Shown: one piece after another, positions 49,503 through 58,704 of the stretch
Layout of the letters: each line of letters opens with the position of its first letter
Numbering within the stretch: the stretch's first letter is position 1
DNA from: Candidatus Methylacidiphilales bacterium
GTDB taxonomy: Bacteria; Verrucomicrobiota; Verrucomicrobiia; Methylacidiphilales; CAZTYG01
Length of the DNA: 64,000 bases
Assembly: GCA_033875315.1 (NCBI GenBank)
Contig: JANRJG010000003.1
Span: 62,001 to 126,000 of the forward strand
Direction of reading: 5' to 3'
Position numbers and translations under genes: made by a program
The notes under the pieces: generated by a model
What the model saw: the letters and a program-made list of their open reading frames with translations, nothing else
Databases searched by the model: none
What the model was told of the DNA's origin: nothing

Positions 49503-52052
49503 TCAGCCTTCGGCTTCGGGCTCGGGCTCGGCCTTCTTGACGACTTTCTTCCCCTTACCTTTCCCTTTGCCCTTGGCACCGGGGACCTTGGGTTCGCGGG
49601 GGGGGAATTCGAAGGCGGTCGTCCCGTCATCCTTCAACACCATGTAGGCCTTGAAGGGACGGCGGTTCTTCTTGCTGATGAAGGCGGTCAGCAGATCGGT
49701 CTTCTTGGTCGTCAATAGTTTCACCACCTGCTCGCGGGTGATTTCCTGCTCGAGGATCTTCTTGGCCATGCGGAAGCCCTTCTTCCCGTCCTCGCCCGCC
49801 TCGGTGACGTAGGCGTTGGGGGCTTCGTAGATCTTCCGACCGGTGATGGGGCAAAGCCCGACCGGTTCCTGGCCGGTGAAGTCCTGGGCCGACTCCCCGT
49901 TTTCGTTCGAGGCCCCCCAGTCCAAGTTGACTTCGCCCTTCTCGTCCATCTTGACGAAGGCGCTGAATTCGCGCCCGAGGCGGCTGCGGAAGCCGGGCAG
50001 CGGGCCGACGACGCGGTCCTTGATGAGGACGCGGACTTCCTCGATGTCCATGACGCGTCCGGCGATGACCTTGGGGACAGCGAAGGTGCCGTCCTCGGTG
50101 CGGAAGTCGCGCAGGGTCTTGATCATCTTCCGGCCCTGGTAGGGGTCCAACAAATCGGTGTCGTGCAACTTGACCCCGCCGGGGTCGCCCTTCATGCGCA
50201 GGTGGTCGACAACGTCGCGGGTCATGCCCTCGATCTCGGCCATGAAGGCGGGGCGGGTGAGTTTCTTTTCCTCGATGAGCTTGAGCTTGTATTCCCAGTC
50301 GCCGGTCATTTCGGGCGAGGAGAGGACGTTGATCTTGAGGGTCTCCAGCGTCTCGATGAGGTCGAAGGCCTTGACGGCGGGGATCAACTCGCGGCCGCGG
50401 CGCTCGACGTATTTGGTGGCGATCAGATTTTCAATGATGGCCGCGCGGGTGGCCGGGGTGCCGAGGCCGCGCGCGGACATGGCGTCGCGCAGTTCCTCGT
50501 CCTCGACCAGTTTGCCCGCGCCTTCCATGGCGGAGAGCAGGGTGGCTTCGGAAAAACGGGCGGGCGGGCGGGTGCGTTCGGCGAGGACATCGACTTCCCG
50601 GGTGTCGACTTTTTCCCCTTCCTTGACGGCCGGGAGCGAGGGGGATTCATCGCCGTCATCGAGTTTGACCTCGCCCTTGCCATAGATGGCGAGCCAACCG
50701 GCTTCCTTGAGGACCTTGCCCTCGGTCTTGAAGGCGTGTTCGCCCACGCGGGTGATGCGGGTGGTGACCTCGAAGACGGCGGGCGGATAGAAGATGGAGA
50801 GGAAGCGGCGGACGACGAGGTCGTAGATCTTTTGCTCGGTCTCGCTGAGCTTGGTCGGGATTTCCTGGGTGGGGATGATGGCAAAGTGGTCGGAGACCTT
50901 GGCATTGTTGAAGACGCGCTTGACCGGCTTGACCCATTTTTCCTGGAGGATCTTCTCGGCGTAGGTGCCGTGCTCGCCCTTTTTCAACTGGCCGAGGGTG
51001 CTGATGACGGTGGGGACGTAGTCCTCGGGCAGGCAGCGGCTGTCGGTTCGGGGATAGGTCAGGGCCTTGTGCTTCTCGTAGAGCGACTGGGCGATGGAGA
51101 GGGTCATGCGGGCGGGGAAGCCGAACTTGCCGTTGGCTTCGCGCTGGAGGGAAGTGAGGTCGAAGAGCAGGGGCGACATCTGGGTCGCGGGCTTGCTCTT
51201 TTCCTCGACGAGGCCCTTCTTGCCCGTGCAATCGGCGACGATCTTCTCGGCCTCGGGGAGGGACCAGAGGCGCTCGGCTTTCTCGTCCTTGCGCGGGTCG
51301 GCCTCGTCGGCCACTTCGGGTTTCTTGAAGGACTCGAGGAACCAGCGTCCGGGGTAGTCGCCGGAGGCGGCGCCGAAGGTGGCGTGGACTTCCCAGTAAG
51401 GGCGGTCCTGGAAGGCGCGGATCTGGGCCTCGCGTTTGACCAGGATGGCGAGGGTGGGGGTCTGGACGCGGCCGACGGGGGTGAGGTTGAATCCGCCCGC
51501 CTTGGAATTGAAGGACGTGAGGGCGCGTGTGCCATTGATGCCGATGAGCCAGTCGGCCTCGGAACGGCAGCGGGCGGCATCGGCCAGGGGCATCATTTCT
51601 TCGTCGGAGCGCAGGACCTTGAAGCCCTCGCGGATGGCGTCGGGGGTCATGGACTGCATCCAGAGGCGCTGGACGGGTTTCTTGCAGCCGGTGAGCTGGA
51701 TGATGTAGCGGAAGATCAGTTCGCCCTCGCGGCCGGCGTCACAGGCGTTGATGACGCGGTCGACGTCCTTGCGGGCGAGGAGTTTCTTCAGGACCTTGTA
51801 GCGGGCCTCGGACTTCTCGATCGGCTTGAGTTCGAACTCCGGGGGGATGACGGGAAGATTGTCGATGTTCCACTTGCCGCGCTTGGGTTCGACGCTGGCG
51901 GGGGCGCCGATTTCGACCAAATGACCCACGGCGGAAGAGATGACAAATTCGTCGTTTTCAAAGAAGTCCTTGTCTTTTTTGAACTTCCCCAGGACCTTGG
52001 AAAGGTCGGTGGCGACGCTGGGTTTTTCGGCGATGATAAGGGCTTTCCCCAT
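49503..52052 (-). CDS. topB: Type IA DNA topoisomerase, topoisomerase III-like
   Basis: The 849-residue protein opens with the TopB-type Toprim motif LIIAEKPSVATDL (5-17), then NACDAGREGELIFR (102-115) and the active-site block LTYPRTDSRCLPEDY with Tyr333. The middle resembles the family strand-passage domain (DAMSARGLGTPATRAAIIE). The C-terminus has topoisomerase repeat-like units (LCPITGRKIYEAPNAY, LLTAFISKKNRRPF) and a Lys/Gly-rich tail (KGKGKGKGKKVVKK). It relaxes negatively supercoiled DNA or decatenates through a 5'-phosphotyrosine link. The gene starts 14 bp after dprA on the same strand; in many bacteria topA occupies this place. Confidence 0.9.
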   Translation of the reverse strand: MGKALIIAEKPSVATDLSKVLGKFKKDKDFFENDEFVISSAVGHLVEIGAPASVEPKRGKWNIDNLPVIPPEFELKPIEKSEARYKVLKKLLARKDVDRVINACDAGREGELIFRYIIQLTGCKKPVQRLWMQSMTPDAIREGFKVLRSDEEMMPLADAARCRSEADWLIGINGTRALTSFNSKAGGFNLTPVGRVQTPTLAILVKREAQIRAFQDRPYWEVHATFGAASGDYPGRWFLESFKKPEVADEADPRKDEKAERLWSLPEAEKIVADCTGKKGLVEEKSKPATQMSPLLFDLTSLQREANGKFGFPARMTLSIAQSLYEKHKALTYPRTDSRCLPEDYVPTVISTLGQLKKGEHGTYAEKILQEKWVKPVKRVFNNAKVSDHFAIIPTQEIPTKLSETEQKIYDLVVRRFLSIFYPPAVFEVTTRITRVGEHAFKTEGKVLKEAGWLAIYGKGEVKLDDGDESPSLPAVKEGEKVDTREVDVLAERTRPPARFSEATLLSAMEGAGKLVEDEELRDAMSARGLGTPATRAAIIENLIATKYVERRGRELIPAVKAFDLIETLETLKINVLSSPEMTGDWEYKLKLIEEKKLTRPAFMAEIEGMTRDVVDHLRMKGDPGGVKLHDTDLLDPYQGRKMIKTLRDFRTEDGTFAVPKVIAGRVMDIEEVRVLIKDRVVGPLPGFRSRLGREFSAFVKMDEKGEVNLDWGASNENGESAQDFTGQEPVGLCPITGRKIYEAPNAYVTEAGEDGKKGFRMAKKILEQEITREQVVKLLTTKKTDLLTAFISKKNRRPFKAYMVLKDDGTTAFEFPPREPKVPGAKGKGKGKGKKVVKKAEPEPEAEG

Positions 52053-52066
52053 AACTAAGTTGTTCT

Positions 52067-53161
52067 CTAGTCGGTCTTTACAAACGTTTTACCGGGCAAC
52101 TGACGGACCAGTTTCCGCATTTCAAGTCGCAGCAACGTAGGAGTAACGACCGCGGAAGGCAACCCGCATTTTTGGATGAGGGCGTCGAGGGCGATTTCAT
52201 CCAGGTCCATGGCTTCCAAGATCTTGCGCTCTGCCGGGGTCAAATCCTCGGGCCAGGGGCGCTTGCCCTCGTCGGGACCGGGGGGAAGAAGGAGGCCGGA
52301 TTCGTTGAGGATGTCCTCGACGCCCTCGACCAATTTGGCGCCTTCTTTGATCAGGCGGTGGCAGCCTTTGGCGTGGGGTTGGTCGATGCGGCCGGGGACG
52401 GCGAAGACATTGCGGCCCTGATCGAGGGCCATGCGGGCGGTGATGAGGGCGCCGCTGGCTTCGCCGGCCTCGACCACGACCAGGCCGGTGCTGAGGCCGC
52501 TGACGATGCGGTTGCGCATGGGGAAGGTCTGGCGGTCGGGCGGGGTGCCGAGGGGGAATTCGGAGAGGAGGGCGCCGCCCTGTTCGGCGATCATGTCGGC
52601 CAGGGCGCGGTTTTCCGGCGGGTAGACCTGGTCGAGCGAACAACCGAGGACGGCCACGGTGCGGCCCTTGGCGGCCAGGGCGCCCTGGTGGGCAAAGGTG
52701 TCGATGCCGCGGGCCAGACCGCTGGTGACGGTGAGTCCGGCGTAAGCGATTTGATAGGCCAGCTTCTTGGCCATTTCCTGCCCGTAGTGGCTGGTGTGGC
52801 GCGAGCCGACGACCGCGATGGGCCGGCGGTTGCAGGCCGTGAGGTCGCCGCGGTAGTAGAGCACGAGCGGCGGGTCGTAGATTTCCTTCAGGAGGGCGGG
52901 ATAGGCCGGGTCCTCCTGGTCGATGACCCGGAGTCCGAGTCGGGCGATGGCGGCCAGTTCCCCGGCCAGGTCCCAGTTCTTCTCCCACTCGGTGATGGCG
53001 CGGGCGGCCTCGGGGCCGACGCCATCGACCGCGGCCAGGCGTGAGGCGGGGGCGGAGAGGATGGCTTCCACCGAGCCGAGGGACTCGAGGAGTCGCCGGA
53101 CGCGGACGGGGCCGATGAGGCGGACGCTGTTGAGGGCCAGATAACATTCCGTTCGCGTCAT
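52067..53161 (-). CDS. dprA: DNA-processing protein DprA
   Basis: The 364-residue protein has a SAM/HhH-like N-terminus (LGSVEAILSAPASRLAAVDGVG), the Rossmann-type DprA core (VVGSRHTSHYG, VTSGLARGIDTFAHQGAL, FPMRNRIVSGLS, VFAVPGRID) and a C-terminal winged helix (LDEIALDALIQKCGLPSAVV). DprA loads RecA on incoming single-stranded DNA in natural transformation. It is in the cytoplasm. It is followed by topB at 14 bp and preceded by a 343-bp repeat-bearing gap, so a promoter is expected between about 53162 and 53300. Confidence 0.93.
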   Translation of the reverse strand: MTRTECYLALNSVRLIGPVRVRRLLESLGSVEAILSAPASRLAAVDGVGPEAARAITEWEKNWDLAGELAAIARLGLRVIDQEDPAYPALLKEIYDPPLVLYYRGDLTACNRRPIAVVGSRHTSHYGQEMAKKLAYQIAYAGLTVTSGLARGIDTFAHQGALAAKGRTVAVLGCSLDQVYPPENRALADMIAEQGGALLSEFPLGTPPDRQTFPMRNRIVSGLSTGLVVVEAGEASGALITARMALDQGRNVFAVPGRIDQPHAKGCHRLIKEGAKLVEGVEDILNESGLLLPPGPDEGKRPWPEDLTPAERKILEAMDLDEIALDALIQKCGLPSAVVTPTLLRLEMRKLVRQLPGKTFVKTD

Positions 53162-53504
53162 GCCGGAGGTTTACCACGAGGACGTGGGCGAAGCAACGTC
53201 CCAAGTAGGACGCGGAGGTTTTTTGTCCCGGATTTTTCGACAGACCTTCCAGACCCTTATCAGTTTAACCAGCCGCTCGTTCTCGCACTCTTTCTCATTC
53301 TCGTGCTCTCGGGTATTGGGTGAACGGCCACGAGAGCGATTCATACCCAATCCTCATGACTGGGTGATAGGCGCAACGGGAGGGCGATCCGCCTGAGGGG
53401 GACTGCCGAGCCGGTTTGAGGTCATTCTTCCAAGGGCGGCTCAGCGGGAGCTTCGCCCTCCCGTCAGGGAGTTTGTCGCCCGCTCACCGGGCAGGCTAGA
53501 TGAA
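53162..53504. other. Intergenic gap between aroB and dprA
   Basis: The 343-bp gap contains a T-rich run near 53219-53231, a ctcgttctcgcactctttctc-type low-complexity segment (53275-53312) and the large inverted repeat at 53376-53464. No open frame with coding character was found. Confidence 0.5.
53376..53464. repeat. REP-like long inverted repeat
   Basis: ACGGGAGGGCGA (53376-53387) and TCGCCCTCCCGT (53453-53464) are perfect 12-bp inverted copies. A nearly complementary inner pair (gccgagcc at 53405-53412 and ggctcagc at 53438-53445, one mismatch) would extend the hairpin. It lies just downstream of aroB (end 53505) and could act as a 3' hairpin of that operon or be a dispersed extragenic element. 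Confidence 0.55.
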
Positions 53505-54587
53505 TCAGTTGGTGCAGAGGGTGACGGCCTGGCGGATGAGGGAATCGGGCACATCGGAACGGAGTTCGGTTTTCCCCAGCTCCGGGCAGAGGATCCAGCG
53601 CAGGCCTTTTGCGGTGGCTTTTTTATCGCGGCCCATCGCTTCGGCCAGGGCTTCGTAGGTCAAACCCGGATGGGTCAAGGGGAGACCGGAGGCCCGGAGG
53701 GCGTTGCGGACGCGCGCGGAAACCGCCGGATCCAGACCGCAGACTTTTTCCGAGAGGAAACAGGCGGCGCTCATGCCGATGCTGATGGCCTCACCATGCA
53801 GCAGCACGCCATAGCCGACCGATTGTTCGATGGCATGGCCGAGGGTGTGGCCGAAGTTGAGGATGGCGCGCAGACCGGTGGTTTCTTTTTCGTCGCCGGC
53901 CACCACCTCCGCCTTGATCTCCACGCAACGGCGGATGACGGGGGCGAGGTCGGCGGGCGGGCCGTTTTCCACCCGCGCAAAGAGTTCCGGGTCGCGGATG
54001 ATGCCGTATTTGATGACTTCGGCCATGCCGGCGGCGCGTTCGCGGGCGGGCAGGCTGCCGAGGAAATCGAGGTCGATGAAGACGGCAGCGGGTTGGTAGA
54101 AGGCGCCGGCGAGGTTCTTGCCCTCGGGGAGGTTGACGCCGGTCTTGCCGCCCACGCTGCTGTCCACCATGGCCAGGAGGGTGGTGGGGATCTGGATGAA
54201 CCCGACGCCACGGAGGTAGGAGGCGGCGACATAGCCGGCGAGGTCGCCGACGACCCCGCCGCCGAGGGCGACGACGGTGCAGGAACGGCTGAGGCGGGCT
54301 TCGGCCAGACGGCTGAGGATGGAAGCGAATTGGGTCAGGGATTTGGTTTCCTCGCCGGGCGGGCATTCGACCACGACCGATTTTTGGGCCCGGGCCAGGA
54401 GGGTGTGGATGAGGGCGCGGGCGGGCGCGACCCCGGCGACGTGGCGGTCGGTGATGACCGCGACTTCACCGGGCAGGGGAAATTCCGCCGGCCAGGCGGA
54501 GGCGGAACCCGAGCCGATGTGGATGGGGTAGGCGTGTCCGGAGAGGCGAACTTCTACGTTGGGGAGGGAGGGAGGCCGGGGCGCCAT
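53505..54587 (-). CDS. aroB: 3-dehydroquinate synthase
   Basis: The 360-residue protein shows the AroB motifs: EETKSLTQFASILSRL, VALGGGVVGDLAGYVAASYLRG, QIPTTLLAMVDSSVGGKTGVN, AEVIKYGII and ILNFGHTLGHAIE with the zinc-binding His, then HGEAISIGM. It converts DAHP to 3-dehydroquinate with NAD as cofactor in the shikimate pathway. The start lies 1 bp after the pgsA stop, so the two are co-translated. Length is normal. No other shikimate gene is near; it is the last gene of the ftsK-rodZ-pgsA operon. Confidence 0.95.
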   Translation of the reverse strand: MAPRPPSLPNVEVRLSGHAYPIHIGSGSASAWPAEFPLPGEVAVITDRHVAGVAPARALIHTLLARAQKSVVVECPPGEETKSLTQFASILSRLAEARLSRSCTVVALGGGVVGDLAGYVAASYLRGVGFIQIPTTLLAMVDSSVGGKTGVNLPEGKNLAGAFYQPAAVFIDLDFLGSLPARERAAGMAEVIKYGIIRDPELFARVENGPPADLAPVIRRCVEIKAEVVAGDEKETTGLRAILNFGHTLGHAIEQSVGYGVLLHGEAISIGMSAACFLSEKVCGLDPAVSARVRNALRASGLPLTHPGLTYEALAEAMGRDKKATAKGLRWILCPELGKTELRSDVPDSLIRQAVTLCTN

Positions 54588-54588
54588 G

Positions 54589-55164
54589 TCAGGTGGGAGG
54601 GGTGGATCCGTGGTTGAGGACGAGCTGGCGGTTCTTCCAGAAATAGGCCCCGCCGGACCAGAAGGTCACGATGAGGGCGAGGTAGAGCAGCGCGGGATAG
54701 ACGACATGTTCCACCAGCGGGAAATGGTAACCGAGATCGCGGGCGGCGAGGAGGGCCAGGCCGACGATGACGGCGGTGATCTGGCTGATGGTCTTGTGCT
54801 TGCCCAGTTTTTCCGCGGCCAGGATCAGGCCCTTGGCGGCGGCCAGGGTGCGCAGACCGGTGATGAGGAATTCCCGGGCGATGATGCTGCTGACGATCCA
54901 GGCCGGGGCGAGGTGGTTGGAGACGAGGCCGATGTAGGCCGCGCTGATGAGGATCTTGTCGGCGAGCGGGTCGAGGAGTTTGCCCAGGTCGGTGATGAGG
55001 TGGTATTTGCGGGCGAGGTGGCCGTCAAGCCAGTCGGTCAGGCTGGCCACGATGAAAATGACCAGGGCGAGTGATCCGGTCCAGGGGGCGTCGATCTCCA
55101 TGCAGGCCACCAGAACGGCGCAAAGGATGATGCGCCCGAGAGTGAGCTGGTTGGGCAGGTTCAT
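54589..55164 (-). CDS. pgsA: CDP-diacylglycerol-glycerol-3-phosphate 3-phosphatidyltransferase
   Basis: The 191-residue membrane protein has the CDP-alcohol phosphotransferase signature with correct spacing: TDWLDGHLARKYHLITDLG then KLLDPLADK. At least four hydrophobic segments are present (LGRIILCAVLVACM near 9, LALVIFIVASL, IVGLALLAA, ALLYLALIVTF). It makes phosphatidylglycerol phosphate in the inner membrane. It starts 18 bp after the rodZ-like gene and ends 1 bp before aroB. The order ftsK, rodZ/ymfM-like, pgsA is conserved in several phyla, supporting the call. Confidence 0.92.
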   Translation of the reverse strand: MNLPNQLTLGRIILCAVLVACMEIDAPWTGSLALVIFIVASLTDWLDGHLARKYHLITDLGKLLDPLADKILISAAYIGLVSNHLAPAWIVSSIIAREFLITGLRTLAAAKGLILAAEKLGKHKTISQITAVIVGLALLAARDLGYHFPLVEHVVYPALLYLALIVTFWSGGAYFWKNRQLVLNHGSTPPT

Positions 55165-55182
55165 GCGGCGTCCGCTGGAAAA

Positions 55183-56157
55183 TCAACGCCCGGGGAGGGT
55201 GATGTGCTGGATGCCGGGCTTGTCGTAACGTCCGTAATTGTTGCCGTTGAAAATGATGTCCACCGCGGAAGCCTCGCGGAAGCTGACGACAAACTCATCG
55301 GCCACCCAGGGACCCACGGTGTCGCCGGGCACGACCTGGCCCGGGGGGAGCAGGTCTTCGTAAAGGGTGATTTCACGACCGCCGCGGATGGCGACGACGC
55401 GCACCCAGCGTTCATTTTCCGAGGAGGCGGCATCGGCCTGGAGTTGGAGACGGTTGGTGCCGGTGGCGGCCTCGTGGGCGGTGTCATCGACGGGTTCGGC
55501 CACCGGAGTGGCGGCGGGGGGAGCGGGGGCAACGACCACGGGCGCGGAAGCCGAGACGGGCGGGGCGACCGGAACCGCCGCGGGCGGGTTCGGCGTGGCC
55601 ACGCGTTCGGCCACAGGAGGCGTGGAAGCCGTCTGGTCAGCCGATGGGACGGAGGCCGTGTCCTTGTTCACCGGGGGCTGGCTGGGTTCGATGGGCTGGA
55701 GTTGGGTCTCGGGCGCTTTGCGGGCCGCCGCCATCCATTCAGGGAAGGAAAGATAAAGCTGGATACCTCCGATGACCAGGGCGCAAAGGACCACGCCGAT
55801 GATGACCATTTGACCGACGTTCTGGGGCGTGGCCGCCGCGGGTTGTTGGCGGCGGGGGATGGCTTCGAGGTCGTGCGGTTGCAATTCCAGGACATCGTAG
55901 CCGCTTTCGACTTCGCCGTTGAATTGCCGGAGAAGCGCCCATCCGTCGAGGCCGAGTTCACGGGCGTAGATGCGGATGAAGCCACGGGCGTAGGCCAGAC
56001 TGGGCAGGAGGTCGAACTGGTTTTTTTCCAACCGGTCGAGTTGCTCCAACTTGACCTTGGTGCGCTTGGCCACCTCGGCCAGGCTCCACTCTTTGAGTTC
56101 GCGGGCGGAGCGGAGCTGGTCTCCGATGGATTTCTGGGTGGGCGTTGGGGCGGGCAT
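55183..56157 (-). CDS. rodZ: RodZ-like helix-turn-helix membrane protein
   Basis: The 324-residue protein has an N-terminal helix-turn-helix of the HTH_25 type (SIGDQLRSARELKEWSLAEVAKRT split over residues 10-33; SLAYARGFIRIYARELGLD about 53-71). One membrane segment follows (VGQMVIIGVVLCALVIGGIQ, about 113-133), then a long Pro/Ala-rich linker (about 145-230) and a C-terminal beta domain (about 245-324) like DUF4115. RodZ links MreB to the cell wall machinery. It lies between ftsK (12 bp) and pgsA (18 bp). The symbol reflects architecture; a less specific name would also fit. Confidence 0.8.
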   Translation of the reverse strand: MPAPTPTQKSIGDQLRSARELKEWSLAEVAKRTKVKLEQLDRLEKNQFDLLPSLAYARGFIRIYARELGLDGWALLRQFNGEVESGYDVLELQPHDLEAIPRRQQPAAATPQNVGQMVIIGVVLCALVIGGIQLYLSFPEWMAAARKAPETQLQPIEPSQPPVNKDTASVPSADQTASTPPVAERVATPNPPAAVPVAPPVSASAPVVVAPAPPAATPVAEPVDDTAHEAATGTNRLQLQADAASSENERWVRVVAIRGGREITLYEDLLPPGQVVPGDTVGPWVADEFVVSFREASAVDIIFNGNNYGRYDKPGIQHITLPGR

Positions 56158-56169
56158 GGCGGCGGGTTC

Positions 56170-58662
56170 TTACAACAATCTATCCAGATCAAAGGTGTCC
56201 AAGTCCACCAGAATCTCACGGTCTTTGGCCCCGTCTTTGCCACCGACAATGCCATTTTGTTCCATCCAGTCGGTGATCCAGGCGGCGGTGTTGTAGCCGA
56301 TGCGCAGCCGGCGCTGGAACATCGAGGTGGAAGCCCGCTTCTCCTGGCGCATGACCTCGAAGCATTTCCGCACCATGTCGGCATCCTCTTCGGAAAGCTC
56401 GACCTCGTCGGCACCGGCCGATTTGCTCAGCTTCTGGTGGATCTCGGCCTCGTAGGAGGGACGGCTTTGTTTCTTGATGAAATCGACCACCTGGGCCACC
56501 TCGTCGTCGGAAACAAAGGCCCCTTGGGCGCGGATGAGCTTGGAGGAACCGGGCGGCAGGTAGAGCAGGTCGCCCTTGCCCAGGAGGTTTTCCGCGCCGT
56601 TTTCGTCCAGGATGACACGGGAATCGAGGGCGCTCGGCACTTGGAAGGCGATGCGGCAGGGGACGTTGGTCTTGATGACGCCGGTGATGACCTGGGCGCG
56701 GGGGGTCTGGGTGGCGATGATGAGGTGGATGCCGGCGGCGCGGGCCTTGGCGGAAAGGCGGGCGATGGCCAGTTCGACGTCGGCGGGCGAGGTGGCCATG
56801 AGGTCGGCCAACTCATCGATGATGACGACAATGAACGGCATCCGCGTGGGCATGTCGTTGACCGGATCGGGCGAGATGCCGGGGAGTTCGTCCATGGGAA
56901 GGGCTTCGCCCTTGCCTTCTTGGGCCAGGGTCTGGTCGAGGTCGAGGGTCTCGGGTTTTTTCTGCGGGGCGGGGCGGTTGTTGTAGGCGGCGATGTTGCG
57001 CACGCCGGCGCGGGCCATGAATTGGTAGCGTTTTTCCATCTCGTTGATGACCCAACGGAGGGCGATGAGGACTTTCTTGGCCTCGGTGACCACGGGCACG
57101 ACAAGGTGGGGGAGCTGGTTGTAGACCTGGAGCTCGACGACCTTGGGGTCGACCAAGATGATCTTGAGATCGTCGGGACTGAAGCGATAGAGCAGACTGA
57201 GGAGGACGCAGTTGATGCAGACGGACTTGCCCGAGCCGGTGGTGCCGGCGATGAGCAGGTGGGGCATGTCGGCGAGGTCGGCGACGAGGACCTGGCCGTA
57301 GACGTCCTTGCCCAGGGCGATGGGCAGTTTGGCCTTGGAGGAACCCCAGAGATCGGACTCGAAGAGGTCGCGGAGGACGATCTTGGCCTTGGAGGAATTG
57401 GCCACCTCGATGCCGACGGAATCCTTGCCGGGGATGGGGGCGAGGATGTTGACTTTTTCCGCCTTCATGGCCCGGGCGATGTTTTTCTCCAGGCCGGCGA
57501 TCCGTTCGACCCGGACGCCGGGGGCGGGATAGACTTCGTAGCGGGTGATGGTGGCACCGCGGGTGATGTCGCCCGGGGTGACCTCGATGCCGAATTGCAG
57601 GATGGTCTCGACCAGCAGGTTGCGGTTGGCCTCGAGATCGGCCTTGCTCATGGGGGAATGGCCGGCGTGATCGTTGGCAGAGAGCAGGGTGTTATCGGGA
57701 AGTTGATAGGATTCGTAGGTGGGCTGGGGCGAGGCCGGTACGGCGGGATTGGAAGAGGAAGAGGCGGGGGTTTTCTTTTCCTGCGGTTTGACCGTGACGG
57801 GGCCGGGGGCGTTGGTGTCGACCACGGCGGGTTCCGGGCGTTCCACCGGCTTGGGGAGCGGATCGGGGGCGGAATCGGGTTTGGTTTTCGAGCGCGGGCG
57901 GGGTTCGCTGGTGTCGATGACCTGGGGGGCGGGCCGACCGGTCTCATCGGCCGGGGGCTTGGCCAGGGCGAGATCCTCGAGGGGGCGGCCCTGTTTGATG
58001 AGCTGGCGGCGGAGCTTCTTTTCCTCCCGGGCCAGTTTGGCCTGCTCGTAGGCGATGCGTTCCAGGGGATCGGCTTCGGCCAACTTGGCCTCCTCGCGGG
58101 CTTTTTGCCAGGCCAGGATCATCTCCCAGGTGCGCTTCATCAATTCGACCGGACGGATTTCGAAGAGCAACACGAGGGCGACAAAGTAAACGACGAGCAG
58201 GGTGATGAGGGCGCCGGCACGGCCGAGCCAGGCGCTGAGGGTGACGTCGTTGATGAAGTGGCCGATGAATCCACCGGGCCATTCCATGCCGTTGAAATTC
58301 ATGCCCAGGGGCTGGAAGATCTGGAGTAGGGCGGATCCGCTGAGCACCACCAAGGTGAACCAAACCGGCTTGAGCCGGTAATCAATCGAGCCGTGGTAAA
58401 AAAGCAGGGCCAGACCGCCGACCAGCATCAGGGCCGGGAAGAGAAACGAGGCCACCCCGATGGCCAGAACCAGGGCCGCCGAAACCCAGGCCCCGACCGG
58501 GCCGATGTAATTCAAAACCGGCTGGTTGGGCGGATCCTTGAAAAAAGCGAGATCCCCGCAGTCGAAGGAAAACAGGGCCAGAAACAAAAGGACACCGGTC
58601 CCGATGAGGAAAATCCCCGCGATTTCCTGGACCAATCGCGATTCAACCTCCGCTTTCGCCAT
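56170..58662 (-). CDS. ftsK: DNA translocase FtsK/SpoIIIE
   Basis: ATG at 58662 gives 830 residues. The frame is open further upstream to 59265, but that part is antisense to two real + strand genes and has no coding character. About four membrane segments lie in residues 12-170. A Pro-rich linker (about 235-320) is followed by the motor: alpha/beta part from 345, Walker A GTTGSGKS (473-480), Walker B VVIIDELADLM (near 610) and a C-terminal winged-helix gamma domain (about 760-830) that reads KOPS sites. FtsK pumps chromosomal DNA at the septum and activates XerCD. It heads the operon with rodZ-like, pgsA and aroB. Confidence 0.95.
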   Translation of the reverse strand: MAKAEVESRLVQEIAGIFLIGTGVLLFLALFSFDCGDLAFFKDPPNQPVLNYIGPVGAWVSAALVLAIGVASFLFPALMLVGGLALLFYHGSIDYRLKPVWFTLVVLSGSALLQIFQPLGMNFNGMEWPGGFIGHFINDVTLSAWLGRAGALITLLVVYFVALVLLFEIRPVELMKRTWEMILAWQKAREEAKLAEADPLERIAYEQAKLAREEKKLRRQLIKQGRPLEDLALAKPPADETGRPAPQVIDTSEPRPRSKTKPDSAPDPLPKPVERPEPAVVDTNAPGPVTVKPQEKKTPASSSSNPAVPASPQPTYESYQLPDNTLLSANDHAGHSPMSKADLEANRNLLVETILQFGIEVTPGDITRGATITRYEVYPAPGVRVERIAGLEKNIARAMKAEKVNILAPIPGKDSVGIEVANSSKAKIVLRDLFESDLWGSSKAKLPIALGKDVYGQVLVADLADMPHLLIAGTTGSGKSVCINCVLLSLLYRFSPDDLKIILVDPKVVELQVYNQLPHLVVPVVTEAKKVLIALRWVINEMEKRYQFMARAGVRNIAAYNNRPAPQKKPETLDLDQTLAQEGKGEALPMDELPGISPDPVNDMPTRMPFIVVIIDELADLMATSPADVELAIARLSAKARAAGIHLIIATQTPRAQVITGVIKTNVPCRIAFQVPSALDSRVILDENGAENLLGKGDLLYLPPGSSKLIRAQGAFVSDDEVAQVVDFIKKQSRPSYEAEIHQKLSKSAGADEVELSEEDADMVRKCFEVMRQEKRASTSMFQRRLRIGYNTAAWITDWMEQNGIVGGKDGAKDREILVDLDTFDLDRLL

Positions 58663-58704
58663 AAAGTCTTGATCATAGCCGTGGTTGCGTTGAGATAAAG
58701 CACG

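Noticed and set aside
53405-53464. Intrinsic terminator for aroB
   Set aside because: The hairpin is strong, but no T-run follows on the transcribed strand, so it is listed as a repeat instead.
55204-58329. A long + strand open frame opposite rodZ-like and ftsK
   Set aside because: Its translation is Gly/Asp/Val-rich without domains, and it is the mirror of two well-supported - strand genes in GC-rich DNA.
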